This document shows, in pieces, positions 9,080 through 17,532 of a DNA stretch of 64,000 bases. The notes beneath the pieces are model-generated. The model worked only from the letters and a program-made list of their open reading frames with translations. It was not told the origin of the DNA and did not search any database. The stretch is from an uncultured Paracoccaceae bacterium. GTDB taxonomy: Bacteria; Pseudomonadota; Alphaproteobacteria; Rhodobacterales; Rhodobacteraceae. The DNA lies in the NCBI GenBank assembly GCA_947500005.1, contig CANMQJ010000016.1, positions 62,001-126,000 of the forward strand. The letters are read 5' to 3'. Position numbers and translations under genes: made by a program. Each line of letters starts with the position of its first letter. Positions within the stretch are counted from its first letter, which is position 1.

Positions 9080-9147
9080 GGGTGGCAGCCTCCATTCAAG
9101 ATTGGTCCGCCGCCACCCTGCGCGAGCACCGCGCGAGCGTAAAGTCC

Positions 9148-10386
9148 TCAGGCCGCCTTACGCCTGCGGTTACGCTGGCCGCCCCGCCGGTTCTGCGGCT
9201 TGTTCGCCCCCGAGGGCGCGCCCCTGCGGCGTCCCTGGGGTTCGGGCGCGGTGCCCTCCCAAGGCCGGCCGCTGGCCACCGGGATATCGACCTTCATGAC
9301 CTTCTGGATCGCCTTCAGTTCACCGGCCTCGTCCGGAGCGCAGAAGGCCACTGCGCGACCCTCGGCCCCGGCCCGCGCCGTGCGACCGATGCGGTGAACA
9401 TAGTTGTCCGGCACGTTGGGCAGGTCATAGTTGTAGACATGCCTCACCTCGGGAATGTCGATCCCCCGCGCGGCGACATCCGTCGCGACCAGAACGCGCA
9501 GTTGCCCGTCCCGGAAAGCCTGCAAGGCGCGATCCCTCTGACCCTGGCTCTTGTTGCCGTGGATAGATCCGGCCGAGAAACCCGCGGATTCGAGGTTCTT
9601 CTTCAGCCGCTCCGCCCCATGCTTGGTCCGGGCAAAGACCAATGCCAACTCGTCGCGGTGGGCATCCAGCAATTCCTTGAGCAGCGACGTCTTCTCGGAC
9701 TGGGCGATGAAATGTATGCTCTGCTCGATCTTGTCGGCCGCCTTGCCCGGAGGAGAAACCTCGACTCGAACCGGCCTGTTCAGGAAGGCTGCCGCGATCT
9801 CGTTCATCTGCTTCGACATGGTGGCCGAAAACAGCATGGTCTGGCGGTCATCCGGCAGCAGTGCCGCGATCTTCCTCAGGCTGTGGATGAAACCCAGATC
9901 CAGCATCTGGTCGGCCTCGTCCAGTACGAGAAACTGCGTCTCGTCCAGCGTCAGCGCCTTGCGTTCGAGCAGGTCCATCAACCGGCCCGGAGTCGCGATC
10001 AGGATGTCGGTCCCGCGCGCCAGACGGTTGATCTGGGCATTTATCGACTGCCCACCCACGACAAGACCCAGTTTCAGATGGCTCTTGCCCAGATAGGAGA
10101 TCAGCGTCTCCTGGATCTGTTTCGCCAACTCCCGCGTCGGCGCCAGGACCAGCCCGCGCACGCTGCGCGGGGAGGGCTTTTCGCCGTGCTCCAGCATGAA
10201 CTGCGCCAGCGGCAAGCCAAAGGCCGCCGTCTTGCCGGTGCCGGTCTGTGCCAGCCCCATCAGGTCCCGCCCCTGCAATGCGATCGGAATCGCCTTGAGC
10301 TGGATGGGTGTCGGATCGGTGATGCCGGCCTCGGCCAAGCGCATCACGAGACGCTCGGACAAGCCGAGCTCTGCAAAATTCGTCAA
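9148..10386 (-). CDS. DEAD-box RNA helicase (RhlE-like)
   Basis: ATP-dependent RNA helicase with the full motif set in order: Q motif (PTPIQ), motif I (AQTGTGKT), PTRELA, DEAD, SAT, ATDVAARGIDIP and HRIGRTARAG. The C-terminus ends in a basic, low-complexity tail (RRGGQRNRRRKAA) typical of RhlE-type proteins that bind structured or ribosomal RNA. The start is probably the TTG at 10386 (TTG ACG AAT), because GGAAAG lies five bases before it and family members begin MT-x-F there. An upstream TTG at 10413 would add nine residues without a ribosome site. The exact RhlE/SrmB/DeaD subgroup is inferred. Confidence 0.93.
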   Translation of the reverse strand: MTNFAELGLSERLVMRLAEAGITDPTPIQLKAIPIALQGRDLMGLAQTGTGKTAAFGLPLAQFMLEHGEKPSPRSVRGLVLAPTRELAKQIQETLISYLGKSHLKLGLVVGGQSINAQINRLARGTDILIATPGRLMDLLERKALTLDETQFLVLDEADQMLDLGFIHSLRKIAALLPDDRQTMLFSATMSKQMNEIAAAFLNRPVRVEVSPPGKAADKIEQSIHFIAQSEKTSLLKELLDAHRDELALVFARTKHGAERLKKNLESAGFSAGSIHGNKSQGQRDRALQAFRDGQLRVLVATDVAARGIDIPEVRHVYNYDLPNVPDNYVHRIGRTARAGAEGRAVAFCAPDEAGELKAIQKVMKVDIPVASGRPWEGTAPEPQGRRRGAPSGANKPQNRRGGQRNRRRKAA

Positions 10387-10636
10387 ATTCTTTCCTTTTC
10401 GGGGAGGGCACAACGCCCATCCCGGGTCATGACCCCATGGGGGCGCGCGTCAGGTGCGGGTGTGATCGGACGTGCCGGTCGGTCCCGCCGGACCCCTGCG
10501 TGAAGTGGACCCAGATTAAACAAGCTGCCATCTGCGCCCTCTCCTGTTGGCGGGCGACCCCGCTCACGCGGCGGGGGATGACAGCGATATTGGGGAGATG
10601 AGGCTTTTGCGGGGTAAAGTCAATGGAGCCGTGACG

Positions 10637-10825
10637 TCATAAATCGCGGATGCAGATATTCGGCCGCGCCTCGCCCGCGACATGGCCCCCGCAATAGGTG
10701 CAGGTCCAGCCACCCTCGGACCGACTTTGCCGCCATCGACACTCGCGGCGCAGCCCCGACGCATTCCAGCGCCAGACCATGTAGGCAAAAAATCCGATCG
10801 CCAGAATGGCAAGCAAGACAAACAT
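10637..10825 (-). CDS. small membrane-anchored Cys-pair protein
   Basis: A 62-residue protein beginning MFVLLAILAIGFFAYMVW, one membrane helix, followed by a basic region and a single CxxC pair (TCTYCGG). A compact two-cysteine zinc knuckle or a redox site is possible. I do not recognise a named family. The ribosome site is weak. It is separated from the helicase gene by about 250 bp in which I see only short GC-rich inverted repeats (for example CCCCGC / GCGGGG at 10558-10576). Confidence 0.6.
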   Translation of the reverse strand: MFVLLAILAIGFFAYMVWRWNASGLRRECRWRQSRSEGGWTCTYCGGHVAGEARPNICIRDL

Positions 10826-10908
10826 GTTCCCGGCTCTAACCTGCCGGTCCGCCGCCAGCAAGCGAAACGCCCCGGGCCATCCGGCACCGGAGCGTCGGTC
10901 AGGCCGCC

Positions 10909-11067
10909 TCAGGCGGCGTTTGCATATTGGAACAGGTCGGGCTGCCGGTCGTCGGTCACCGGCGCAGGCTCGGGCTCGGGCTCGGGCTCGGGCTGATAAT
11001 AGGCCCACGCCTCTTCCAGAAGTTTCAAGGCTTCGTCGGCTTCGATCTTGGCGGTTTTCTCGGCCAT
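10909..11067 (-). CDS. small acidic protein with Glu-Pro repeat
   Basis: A 52-residue protein, MAEKTAKIEADEALKLLEEA followed by four Glu-Pro dipeptides (10968-10993 on the DNA, a GGGCTC-type 6-bp repeat) and a short aromatic end (DLFQYANAA). AAAGGATG precedes the ATG. The charged first helix and tyrosine-rich turn look like a genuine small protein, but no function can be assigned. It lies 133 bp downstream of sdhB on the same strand and could be the operon tail. Confidence 0.6.
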   Translation of the reverse strand: MAEKTAKIEADEALKLLEEAWAYYQPEPEPEPEPAPVTDDRQPDLFQYANAA

Positions 11068-11200
11068 CGGGTGCATCCTTTGTTGGGTCACCCCTCCCTG
11101 CCGATCTATCTAGGCCGTCGTCGCAGCCATTTCACCGTCCAATTCGTCAAGGGTGCCCTGCACTTGCTGCAACGCAGCGCAAATGCAGGGCGCTTTGTCG

Positions 11201-11980
11201 TCACACTGCCCGTTCGACCATCATCTTCTTGATCTCGGCAATGGCCTTTGCCGGGTTCAGCCCCTTGGGGCAGGTCTTGGCACAGTTCATGATCGTGTGG
11301 CAGCGATAGAGCTTGAACGGATCTTCCAGATCGTCCAGCCGCTCACCCGTCGCCTCGTCGCGGCTGTCGATGATCCAACGATAGGCGTGCAGCAGCGCGG
11401 CGGGCCCGAGATAACGGTCACCGTTCCACCAGTAGGAGGGGCACGCGGTCGAGCACGAGGCGCACATCACGCACTCGTACAGCCCGTCCAGTTTCTTGCG
11501 ATCCTCGATCGACTGCTTCCACTCCTTGGCGGGCCGGTTCGTCTTGGTCTCCAGCCACGGCATGATCGAGGCATGCTGCGCATAGAAATGCGTCAGGTCC
11601 GGGATCAGGTCCTTGACCACCGGCATATGCGGCAGCGGATAGATCTTCACGTCGCCCTTGACCTCGTCCAGACCATAGATGCAGGCGAGCGTGTTGATCC
11701 CGTCGATATTCATCGCGCAGGAGCCGCAGATTCCCTCGCGGCAGGACCGGCGAAAGGTCAGGGTCGGGTCGATCTCGTTCTTGATCTTGATCAGGGCGTC
11801 CAGAACCATCGGGCCGCACTTGTCCATGTCGAGGAAATAGGTGTCCACGCGCGGGTTCTTTCCGTCATCGGGATTCCAGCGATAGATCTGGAACTTGCGC
11901 ACATTCTTGGCGCCTTCGGGCTTGGGCCACGTCTTGCCTGTCGTGATGCGGGAATTCTTGGGGAGGGTTAGCTGAACCAT
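11201..11980 (-). CDS. sdhB: succinate dehydrogenase iron-sulfur subunit
   Basis: Electron-transfer subunit of complex II, passing electrons from SdhA flavin to ubiquinone at the inner membrane. The 259 residues contain the [2Fe-2S] ligands ([12 protein letters not shown], then a later C), the [4Fe-4S] group ([12 protein letters not shown]) and the [3Fe-4S] group ([14 protein letters not shown]). The start at 11980 follows GGGAGGG at a workable distance. Unusually, it is not next to sdhA: a sulfotransferase-like gene and a glycosyltransferase gene lie between them, all on the same strand. Confidence 0.98.
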   Translation of the reverse strand: MVQLTLPKNSRITTGKTWPKPEGAKNVRKFQIYRWNPDDGKNPRVDTYFLDMDKCGPMVLDALIKIKNEIDPTLTFRRSCREGICGSCAMNIDGINTLACIYGLDEVKGDVKIYPLPHMPVVKDLIPDLTHFYAQHASIMPWLETKTNRPAKEWKQSIEDRKKLDGLYECVMCASCSTACPSYWWNGDRYLGPAALLHAYRWIIDSRDEATGERLDDLEDPFKLYRCHTIMNCAKTCPKGLNPAKAIAEIKKMMVERAV

Positions 11981-12064
11981 CTCTTTACGCCCTTTCTGAA
12001 TACGGTCGAGGTCTTGGCCATGCGTTGCGCTGCAACGGGCCCGGAATCTTGTTTGTCTCGCGAT

Positions 12065-13144
12065 CTATACAACAGCGATCCTTTCCAGATAAGCCGAAGT
12101 CAGGCGCGCCGCCGTCTGAATGGAAAGCCGTTCCCGGAGATCAGCATGCGCGGTCTCTGCCATCGACTGGCGCCGCGCCGGATCTTCCAGCAGGGCGCCG
12201 ATTTGTTCGACCCATACGTCCGGGTCGTTGCTGACGACACCGCTCTGCGGCGTGAAGAACAGGGCATGATCCACAGCGTCACTGCAGATCACCGGAACCT
12301 TGGCGTCGATATAGGCCAGGATCTTGCCAAAAGACTTCCCCTTACTGAAATCGCTGTCCGGATGCACCGGAGACAATCCGACAGCGACATCGCGGAGGGA
12401 GGCCAGAAAATCCTCATAGGACAAAGTGGGGATCAGTTCCAACTCGACGCCGCTCGAACGCAGGCGGTCAAGCTTGGGATGGTCCGCGGGGAAATTCCAG
12501 CCATAGAACCGGAAACGAAAGCGGATTCCCTTCTCTGCGGCGGACAAAACGATCTGCTCGATGAGATCAAATTCGTGGTTATAGATCAGGGGGTCAGACT
12601 GGGCCCAGGTGACGATCCGCTCGCGATCATGATGATCGGGCCATGGGCCGTCCGAAATGGGCGTCCCCGTCCAGATGACCGTCGTGTCCTGATTAAGCTG
12701 CGCAGCCCAGTCCCGAACGAACCGGCTGCCACAGATCACGCCATCGGCCTCGCGGGCCGCTTGAGTGATCGCGTCACGCATGGGCGGATGAAAGAAATCC
12801 GCATCATCGAGGTCCAGCACCACCTTGCAGCCCTTGAAAAGGTCGACCCGGTTCAGCTCATGCCGACATGTGCGCAGCACCACCACATCCGGACGAAAAG
12901 CTTGCACGATCCGCTGCCTTTGACCTTGTGTCAGCTGCATCGGGACAACGATAGAGGCCCACCCCATGTCGCGCAGACAGTCGGAAACAAGATAGCCTCT
13001 CAAAAGGTCGGACTGCGACCGCCCAGAGCTGGGAAAGAACGCGACCCTCGGCGCTCCGCGAGATGCCACGACCTCCCGGTAGAGCGCCGCCTCGCGCAGC
13101 GCCCGGCCAGCCAGACTCCGTATCGAGCGCACGGCCCCTGTCAC
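12065..13144 (-). CDS. GT-B-type glycosyltransferase inside the sdh operon
   Basis: A 359-residue protein with a GT-B outline: an N-terminal Rossmann-like half (VAFFPSSGRSQSDLLRGYLV, and DLDDADFF near 110) and a C-terminal nucleotide-sugar half (KSFGKILAYIDAKVPVICSD followed by DPDVWVEQI), as in family 1/4 glycosyltransferases. No signal peptide or membrane helix is seen. The donor and acceptor are unknown. It lies 84 bp upstream of sdhB and 161 bp after the sulfotransferase-like gene, same strand, so it is probably cotranscribed with sdh. By eye its third codon positions are less GC-rich than in sdhA, which would fit acquisition by transfer. Confidence 0.75.
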   Translation of the reverse strand: MTGAVRSIRSLAGRALREAALYREVVASRGAPRVAFFPSSGRSQSDLLRGYLVSDCLRDMGWASIVVPMQLTQGQRQRIVQAFRPDVVVLRTCRHELNRVDLFKGCKVVLDLDDADFFHPPMRDAITQAAREADGVICGSRFVRDWAAQLNQDTTVIWTGTPISDGPWPDHHDRERIVTWAQSDPLIYNHEFDLIEQIVLSAAEKGIRFRFRFYGWNFPADHPKLDRLRSSGVELELIPTLSYEDFLASLRDVAVGLSPVHPDSDFSKGKSFGKILAYIDAKVPVICSDAVDHALFFTPQSGVVSNDPDVWVEQIGALLEDPARRQSMAETAHADLRERLSIQTAARLTSAYLERIAVV

Positions 13145-13305
13145 GCCACCTCTCCATTACTGCGACCGGACGCGGCCAAGAAGCCGCGCCGCGGCCCCGT
13201 GCCGAATGTTTCCCCAATTCCTTGCGGCGCCTCCGGACAGAGCCGGAAACTCTCGGGCGAAGTCAATCGAACCATGTCCGTCCTCCATCTGGTGCAGGGT
13301 CAAGC

Positions 13306-13932
13306 CTAGCCCGTGACAACCCGCTTGGCAGATTTCTGGTTGTAATGCCCCCAATGGGCGATGTTCACGTCGAAATCCGGTGCGAGCCAGTCGGCGATCA
13401 CCTGCGGATCGTCCTGCTCGATATCGAAGCGCAGAAAGCGCGGGTTGCCCTCGAAATGGGCCATGACTTCGGCGTGATGCACATCGTACATCCGGGCCCA
13501 CCCCTCGCGAACCTCATCCACCGTCATGCCGTTCGCCTTGCAGCAACGTTCCAGATAGGTACCGTTCGCATGCTGTTCGCGCGACCGCAGCCAGCCTGCC
13601 TTGTCACGGGTGTTCAGCACGAAATAGGCATCCGGATAGGCCGCGTGCAACTCGCGAAAGAACCGCGCACCATCCAGCATGAACCGCGCATTGACAAAGG
13701 CAATGTCGGTGAAGGCCCGCAGCCCACCGAAACCGGACAGCGGTTTCCGCCCCATCGCGATATTCGTCATCATCCTCTGCGCGAGGTTGTTGCCGAACTC
13801 GTCCTCCCAATGCGCCGCCGGGATCCCGCTATGCAGGAACAGCTTGTAAAAGGTGGTCGTCGCGCAGCGATTGAGCCCGATCAGGATGATCTTGGGATCG
13901 GCCTCGTCGGCCTCGAGCCGCTCGACACTCAT
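13306..13932 (-). CDS. sulfotransferase-like protein inside the sdh operon
   Basis: About 208 residues from the ATG at 13932 (an ATG at 13992 would add 20). The N-terminus IILIGLNRCATTTFYKLFLH matches the phosphosulfate-binding loop of PAPS-dependent sulfotransferases (normally G-x-x-x-S/C-G/A-T-T/S). Later segments fit the fold: DAYFVLNTRDKAGWLRS, the usual strand and arginine before the 3'-phosphate site, and FLRFDIEQDDPQVI near the end. The acceptor could be a sugar, lipid or protein. It starts 85 bp after sdhA on the same strand. Loop variation means a purely structural relative cannot be excluded. Confidence 0.7.
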   Translation of the reverse strand: MSVERLEADEADPKIILIGLNRCATTTFYKLFLHSGIPAAHWEDEFGNNLAQRMMTNIAMGRKPLSGFGGLRAFTDIAFVNARFMLDGARFFRELHAAYPDAYFVLNTRDKAGWLRSREQHANGTYLERCCKANGMTVDEVREGWARMYDVHHAEVMAHFEGNPRFLRFDIEQDDPQVIADWLAPDFDVNIAHWGHYNQKSAKRVVTG

Positions 13933-14017
13933 GCCGCAAACCCTGTCTCCCGGCGAACAGGCGCCGGGAAAGAGGGGAATATGGGCACGCATTGGGCCAT
14001 CGGCTGGCGATATGGGC

Positions 14018-15826
14018 TCAGAAAGTCCGCGCTTTCGGCGCGATCTTCTTGAGGCTGATGCCGCCTTCCTCCTCGGTGGTCAGCGGATCGGTGATCACCG
14101 GGCGATAGCTGAGCTTGACGTCGTTGCCGTCAACATGCGTCACCGTGTGCACGCGCCAGGTCTCGTCGTCGCGCTCGGTGAAATCCTCATGTGCATGCGC
14201 GCCACGGCTTTCCTTGCGCGCCTCGGCGCTGACGATGGTGGCCAGCGCGTTGGGCATCAGGTTAGCCAGTTCCAGCGTCTCCATCAGGTCCGAATTCCAG
14301 ATCAGCGAACGGTCGGTGACCTGGATATCGTCCATCTTGGCCGCGATGGCCGCCATCTTCTCGACCCCCTCGGCCATGGTCTTGGAGGTACGGAACACCG
14401 CCGCGTCATCCTGCATGGTGCGCTGCATCTCCAGCCGCAACTCGGCCGTAGGAACCGAACCGTTCGCATTGCGGATAGCATCGAACCGGTCGAACGCCTT
14501 GTCGATGGACGCCTGGTTCAGCCGCGGGTTCGGCGCATCCGGGTCCACGACCTTCCCCGCCCGGATCGAGGCCGCGCGACCGAACACCACGAGGTCGATC
14601 AGCGAGTTGGATCCCAGCCGGTTCGCGCCATGCACCGAAGCACAACCCGCCTCGCCCGCAGCCATCAGCCCCGGCACGATCTGCGTCGGGTTGTCCGCGG
14701 TCGGGTTCAGCACCTCGCCCCAGTAGTTGGTCGGAATACCGCCCATGTTGTAATGCACCGTCGGCAGAACAGGGATCGGCTCCTTGGTCACATCGACGCC
14801 GGCAAATATCTTGGCGGACTCGGAGATCCCCGGCAGCCGCTCGGCCAGCGCCTCGGCCGGCAGATGCGACAGGTTCAGGTGAATGTGGTCGCCATGTTCG
14901 CCGACGCCACGCCCCTCGCGGATCTCCATCGTCATCGAGCGGCTGACATAGTCGCGCGGCGCAAGGTCCTTGTACTGCGGCGCATAGCGCTCCATGAACC
15001 GCTCGCCCTCGGAATTGGTCAGGTACCCGCCCTCGCCGCGCGCACCCTCGGTAATCAGGCAGCCCGATCCATAAATGCCGGTCGGATGGAACTGCACGAA
15101 TTCCATGTCCTGCAAGGCCAGTCCGGCGCGCGCCACCATGCCGCCGCCGTCGCCGGTGCAGGTATGCGCCGAGGTGGCCGAGAAGTAGGCCCGGCCATAG
15201 CCGCCCGTCGCCAGCACGACCATCTTGGCGTTGAACACGTGCATCGTGCCGTCATCGAGCTTCCAGCACACGACCCCCTGGCACTGCCCGTCCTCGGACA
15301 TGATCAGGTCTATGGCGAAGTACTCGATATAGAACTCGGCCTTCTGCTTGAGGCTCTGACCGTAAAGCGTGTGCAGGATGGCATGGCCGGTCCGGTCGGC
15401 GGCCGCGCAGGTGCGCTGCACCGGGGGGCCTTCGCCGAATTCGGTCGTGTGCCCGCCAAAGGGACGCTGATAGATCTTGCCCTCTTCGGTCCGGCTGAAC
15501 GGCACGCCGTAATGCTCCAGCTCGTAGACCGCCTTGGGTGCTTCGCGCGCAAGGTATTCCATCGCGTCGGTGTCGCCCAGCCAGTCCGAGCCCTTGACGG
15601 TATCGTACATGTGCCACTGCCAGTGGTCCGGCCCCATGTTCGACAGCGAGGCGGCGATGCCTCCCTGCGCCGCGACAGTATGCGAGCGGGTGGGGAACAC
15701 CTTGGTCACGCAGGCCGTGCGCAGCCCCTGTTCCGCCATGCCCAGCGTCGCGCGAAGGCCCGCGCCGCCCGCGCCCACGACCACGACGTCATATTCATGC
15801 GTCTCGTATTCGTATGTTGCAGTCAT
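14018..15826 (-). CDS. sdhA: succinate dehydrogenase flavoprotein subunit
   Basis: Catalytic subunit of complex II, oxidising succinate to fumarate. The 602 residues show the N-terminal dinucleotide loop ([13 protein letters not shown]), the covalent-FAD histidine H49 in SHTVAAQGG, and active-site stretches such as QFHPTGIYG and [10 protein letters not shown]. The ATG at 15826 gives the standard N-terminus; codons further upstream lie in the sdhD end. It follows sdhD by 22 bp. Confidence 0.98.
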   Translation of the reverse strand: MTATYEYETHEYDVVVVGAGGAGLRATLGMAEQGLRTACVTKVFPTRSHTVAAQGGIAASLSNMGPDHWQWHMYDTVKGSDWLGDTDAMEYLAREAPKAVYELEHYGVPFSRTEEGKIYQRPFGGHTTEFGEGPPVQRTCAAADRTGHAILHTLYGQSLKQKAEFYIEYFAIDLIMSEDGQCQGVVCWKLDDGTMHVFNAKMVVLATGGYGRAYFSATSAHTCTGDGGGMVARAGLALQDMEFVQFHPTGIYGSGCLITEGARGEGGYLTNSEGERFMERYAPQYKDLAPRDYVSRSMTMEIREGRGVGEHGDHIHLNLSHLPAEALAERLPGISESAKIFAGVDVTKEPIPVLPTVHYNMGGIPTNYWGEVLNPTADNPTQIVPGLMAAGEAGCASVHGANRLGSNSLIDLVVFGRAASIRAGKVVDPDAPNPRLNQASIDKAFDRFDAIRNANGSVPTAELRLEMQRTMQDDAAVFRTSKTMAEGVEKMAAIAAKMDDIQVTDRSLIWNSDLMETLELANLMPNALATIVSAEARKESRGAHAHEDFTERDDETWRVHTVTHVDGNDVKLSYRPVITDPLTTEEEGGISLKKIAPKARTF

Positions 15827-15848
15827 TGTCGATATTCCTTGGCGCGAT

Positions 15849-16220
15849 TTACAACGCGAGTTTGACGAGGGCGAAGAGGCCCGCAACGATAAGCGTATAG
15901 GAAAAGGCGCTTACCGCGATGTAGGCCAGCTTGCCCGAAGTACCATCCATGTAATCCTCGATCGCTTCCTGCGCCTCGTGCATGACGTGGCTGACACCCA
16001 CGATCAGGGTCAGCGCGGTCACGATGGCCGGGAAGGGCCGACCGAAATAGGCGATGACTTCTTCATGGGTACCGCCAAGCCCCATGCCGAAGGTGAAGAC
16101 GAATAACGGGATAAGGATACAGAGCAGGATGGAGCTGACCATCATCTGCCAATGGTGCTGCGTGCCCCGTCCGGATGCGCCAAGACCCTGGGCGCGCTTG
16201 CGGTCGGTGAGATATCTCAT
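15849..16220 (-). CDS. sdhD: succinate dehydrogenase membrane anchor subunit
   Basis: Small cytochrome-b-type anchor of complex II, 123 residues with three membrane helices. [13 protein letters not shown] in the second helix region carries the haem/quinone-site histidine and the Asp-Tyr pair expected of SdhD. The ATG at 16220 is chosen because AAGGAGG lies six bases upstream; an ATG at 16226 abuts the ribosome site and is unlikely. Only 11 bp separate it from sdhC. Confidence 0.95.
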   Translation of the reverse strand: MRYLTDRKRAQGLGASGRGTQHHWQMMVSSILLCILIPLFVFTFGMGLGGTHEEVIAYFGRPFPAIVTALTLIVGVSHVMHEAQEAIEDYMDGTSGKLAYIAVSAFSYTLIVAGLFALVKLAL

Positions 16221-16231
16221 GGCCATCCTCC

Positions 16232-16621
16232 TTACACCACAATTGCCGTCAGGACCGTCAGGATGGTCGCGCCGATGAACATCGCGGCGCCCATCTTCTC
16301 GGAGATCCCGACCTCGAGCCAGTATCCGAAGTCCCAGATCACATGCCGCAGGCGGCCCAGAACGTGGTACCAGATGGCCCAGGTGGCCAGAAGCAGGATG
16401 ACATCGCCAAAGAAGCTGCGCAGGAATCCATCCATGGCAGCGAAGGCGCTTTGCGACGTCGCGGCGGTCAGCAGCCAGAGCACGATGAGAAACGCGGTGC
16501 CGAGCGATGCGATGCCGGTGATACGGACCATGATGGACGAGATCGAGGTCATCTGAGGGCGGTAATACTGCCCGATCATGAAAGGCGAGAGCGGGCGGTT
16601 GCCCCGATTGACATCGGCCAT
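16232..16621 (-). CDS. sdhC: succinate dehydrogenase cytochrome b556 subunit
   Basis: Membrane subunit of complex II, 129 residues and three helices. The N-terminal RPLSPFMIGQYYRPQMTSIS matches the SdhC family block, and WYHVLGRLRHVIWD has the axial haem histidine and the H-x-x-x-G-x-RH signature. GGAAAGGAG is just upstream of the ATG. It is first in the sdh operon, downstream of a paired palindrome shared with sucC. Confidence 0.96.
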   Translation of the reverse strand: MADVNRGNRPLSPFMIGQYYRPQMTSISSIMVRITGIASLGTAFLIVLWLLTAATSQSAFAAMDGFLRSFFGDVILLLATWAIWYHVLGRLRHVIWDFGYWLEVGISEKMGAAMFIGATILTVLTAIVV

Positions 16622-16735
16622 GGTGGCTCCTTTCCGGTTGGCTGGGGTTGGTTTTACTCCTTTTTACGGCCCTGTCACGGGGACGGGCGGCAAAAAGGCG
16701 CGGTTTTTTGGCGCGGCAGGGCGGATAAGAAGATT

Positions 16736-16768
16736 TTGTGATCACGGCTACACGCACTGTGATCACAG
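16736..16768. promoter_or_regulatory. paired palindromic operator upstream of sdhC
   Basis: Two copies of the perfect 8-bp palindrome GTGATCAC begin at 16738 and 16759, 21 bp apart (two helical turns), about 117-145 bp upstream of the sdhC ATG. Flanks extend them towards TTGTGATCACAA: the second copy is the 12-bp palindrome CTGTGATCACAG. The same pair with the same spacing lies upstream of sucC. The binding protein is not known from this window. Confidence 0.7.
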
Positions 16769-16809
16769 AACTGTCGCATACCGGGATTCGAAAGCGATAA
16801 CAGCACCAT

Positions 16810-17496
16810 TCACTTGTGATCACGAATCTTGATGGGGCCGAGTTTCGCGGTTTGCTGAGTCACCTCGCGCAGGAGTTTCTTGCGAATCCGCGCAGGATAG
16901 TCCTTGAATCCGGCAGCGGACACGACGAATGCCCCCTCCCCCGCGATGACGTTCTCGAAGAAATAGGCGGTGAGTTCGGGTTCGCTCTCCTCGATGGCGA
17001 TGGCGTTGATTGTGATACTGCGCGCGCGAAGTTCTGCATGCAGGCTGCTGGGGTCGAGCCCCTCGTTCGAGGGGCCGTCGCCCGAGATGTCGATCAGCCG
17101 CCGCGCGCAATCCGGACCCCTTTCAAACTCTTGTAAAACAAGGGAAATCGCCTCTCCTATCGCGGTGGAATAATTGCGCCAGACCCGCGTGTCGGTGGCA
17201 ACGGCGTGGGCGAAACCCTCAAGATCGGCGAAGCTTTCGATGGGAGTCCAGGGGATGGTGACGCGTTGCCGCGCGGTGCCGGTCCATTGCACCAGCATCA
17301 GGTTCGCGCGCGCCCTGACCAGCGCCTCGGAGACCAGAGGGTCGCGCAAGCCTTCGGCCAACCCGTCCATCTGTATGCGAAATTCCTGTGCATCGACCGA
17401 GCCCGAGACATCCACCGCCAAGGCCAGCGCGAGGTCGCAGGCGCTGGCGGGCGGGGCGATGAGCCCGAGAAAGGCGAGGACGCGGGCGGGGGTCAT
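16810..17496 (-). CDS. DUF1194 von Willebrand factor A-like secreted protein
   Basis: A 228-residue protein with a signal peptide (MTPARVLAFLGLIAPPASAC) followed directly by a VWA domain. The metal-site motif DVSGS appears in LALAVDVSGSVD, with the supporting ISGDGPSNEG later. It is probably periplasmic and involved in adhesion or complex assembly, but no partner is evident. It follows mch by 36 bp on the same strand and ends about 190 bp upstream of sdhC, so its end overlaps the sdh regulatory region. Confidence 0.88.
   Translation of the reverse strand: MTPARVLAFLGLIAPPASACDLALALAVDVSGSVDAQEFRIQMDGLAEGLRDPLVSEALVRARANLMLVQWTGTARQRVTIPWTPIESFADLEGFAHAVATDTRVWRNYSTAIGEAISLVLQEFERGPDCARRLIDISGDGPSNEGLDPSSLHAELRARSITINAIAIEESEPELTAYFFENVIAGEGAFVVSAAGFKDYPARIRKKLLREVTQQTAKLGPIKIRDHK
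16814..16825. promoter_or_regulatory. third GTGATCAC palindrome near the sdh promoter
   Basis: A further TTGTGATCAC copy (core 16816-16823) sits 57 bp from the second sdh copy, within the last codons of the DUF1194 gene. It could be an auxiliary site, but it is coding DNA and unpaired, so it is less certain than the two intergenic copies. Confidence 0.4.
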
Positions 17497-17532
17497 GCGG
17501 TGAAGCTAGCATGATTCCCGCCCGCCGCATCC

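Noticed and set aside
10414-10636. Small RNA gene downstream of the two small proteins
   Set aside because: Only short GC-rich inverted repeats are visible, with no promoter plus terminator pair to support an RNA.
14091-14098. GTGATCAC inside sdhA
   Set aside because: Same 8-mer as the operator core but single, inside coding sequence and without a 21-bp partner. Best explained as chance.
13853-15865. 670-codon open frame on the plus strand opposite sdhA
   Set aside because: Shadow of sdhA, with no recognisable protein motifs and Arg/His-rich composition typical of antisense frames.
16736-16768. Paired palindrome read as a CRP/FNR site
   Set aside because: CRP needs TGTGA-N6-TCACA and FNR TTGAT-N4-ATCAA. 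Here the half-sites touch, so neither consensus fits.
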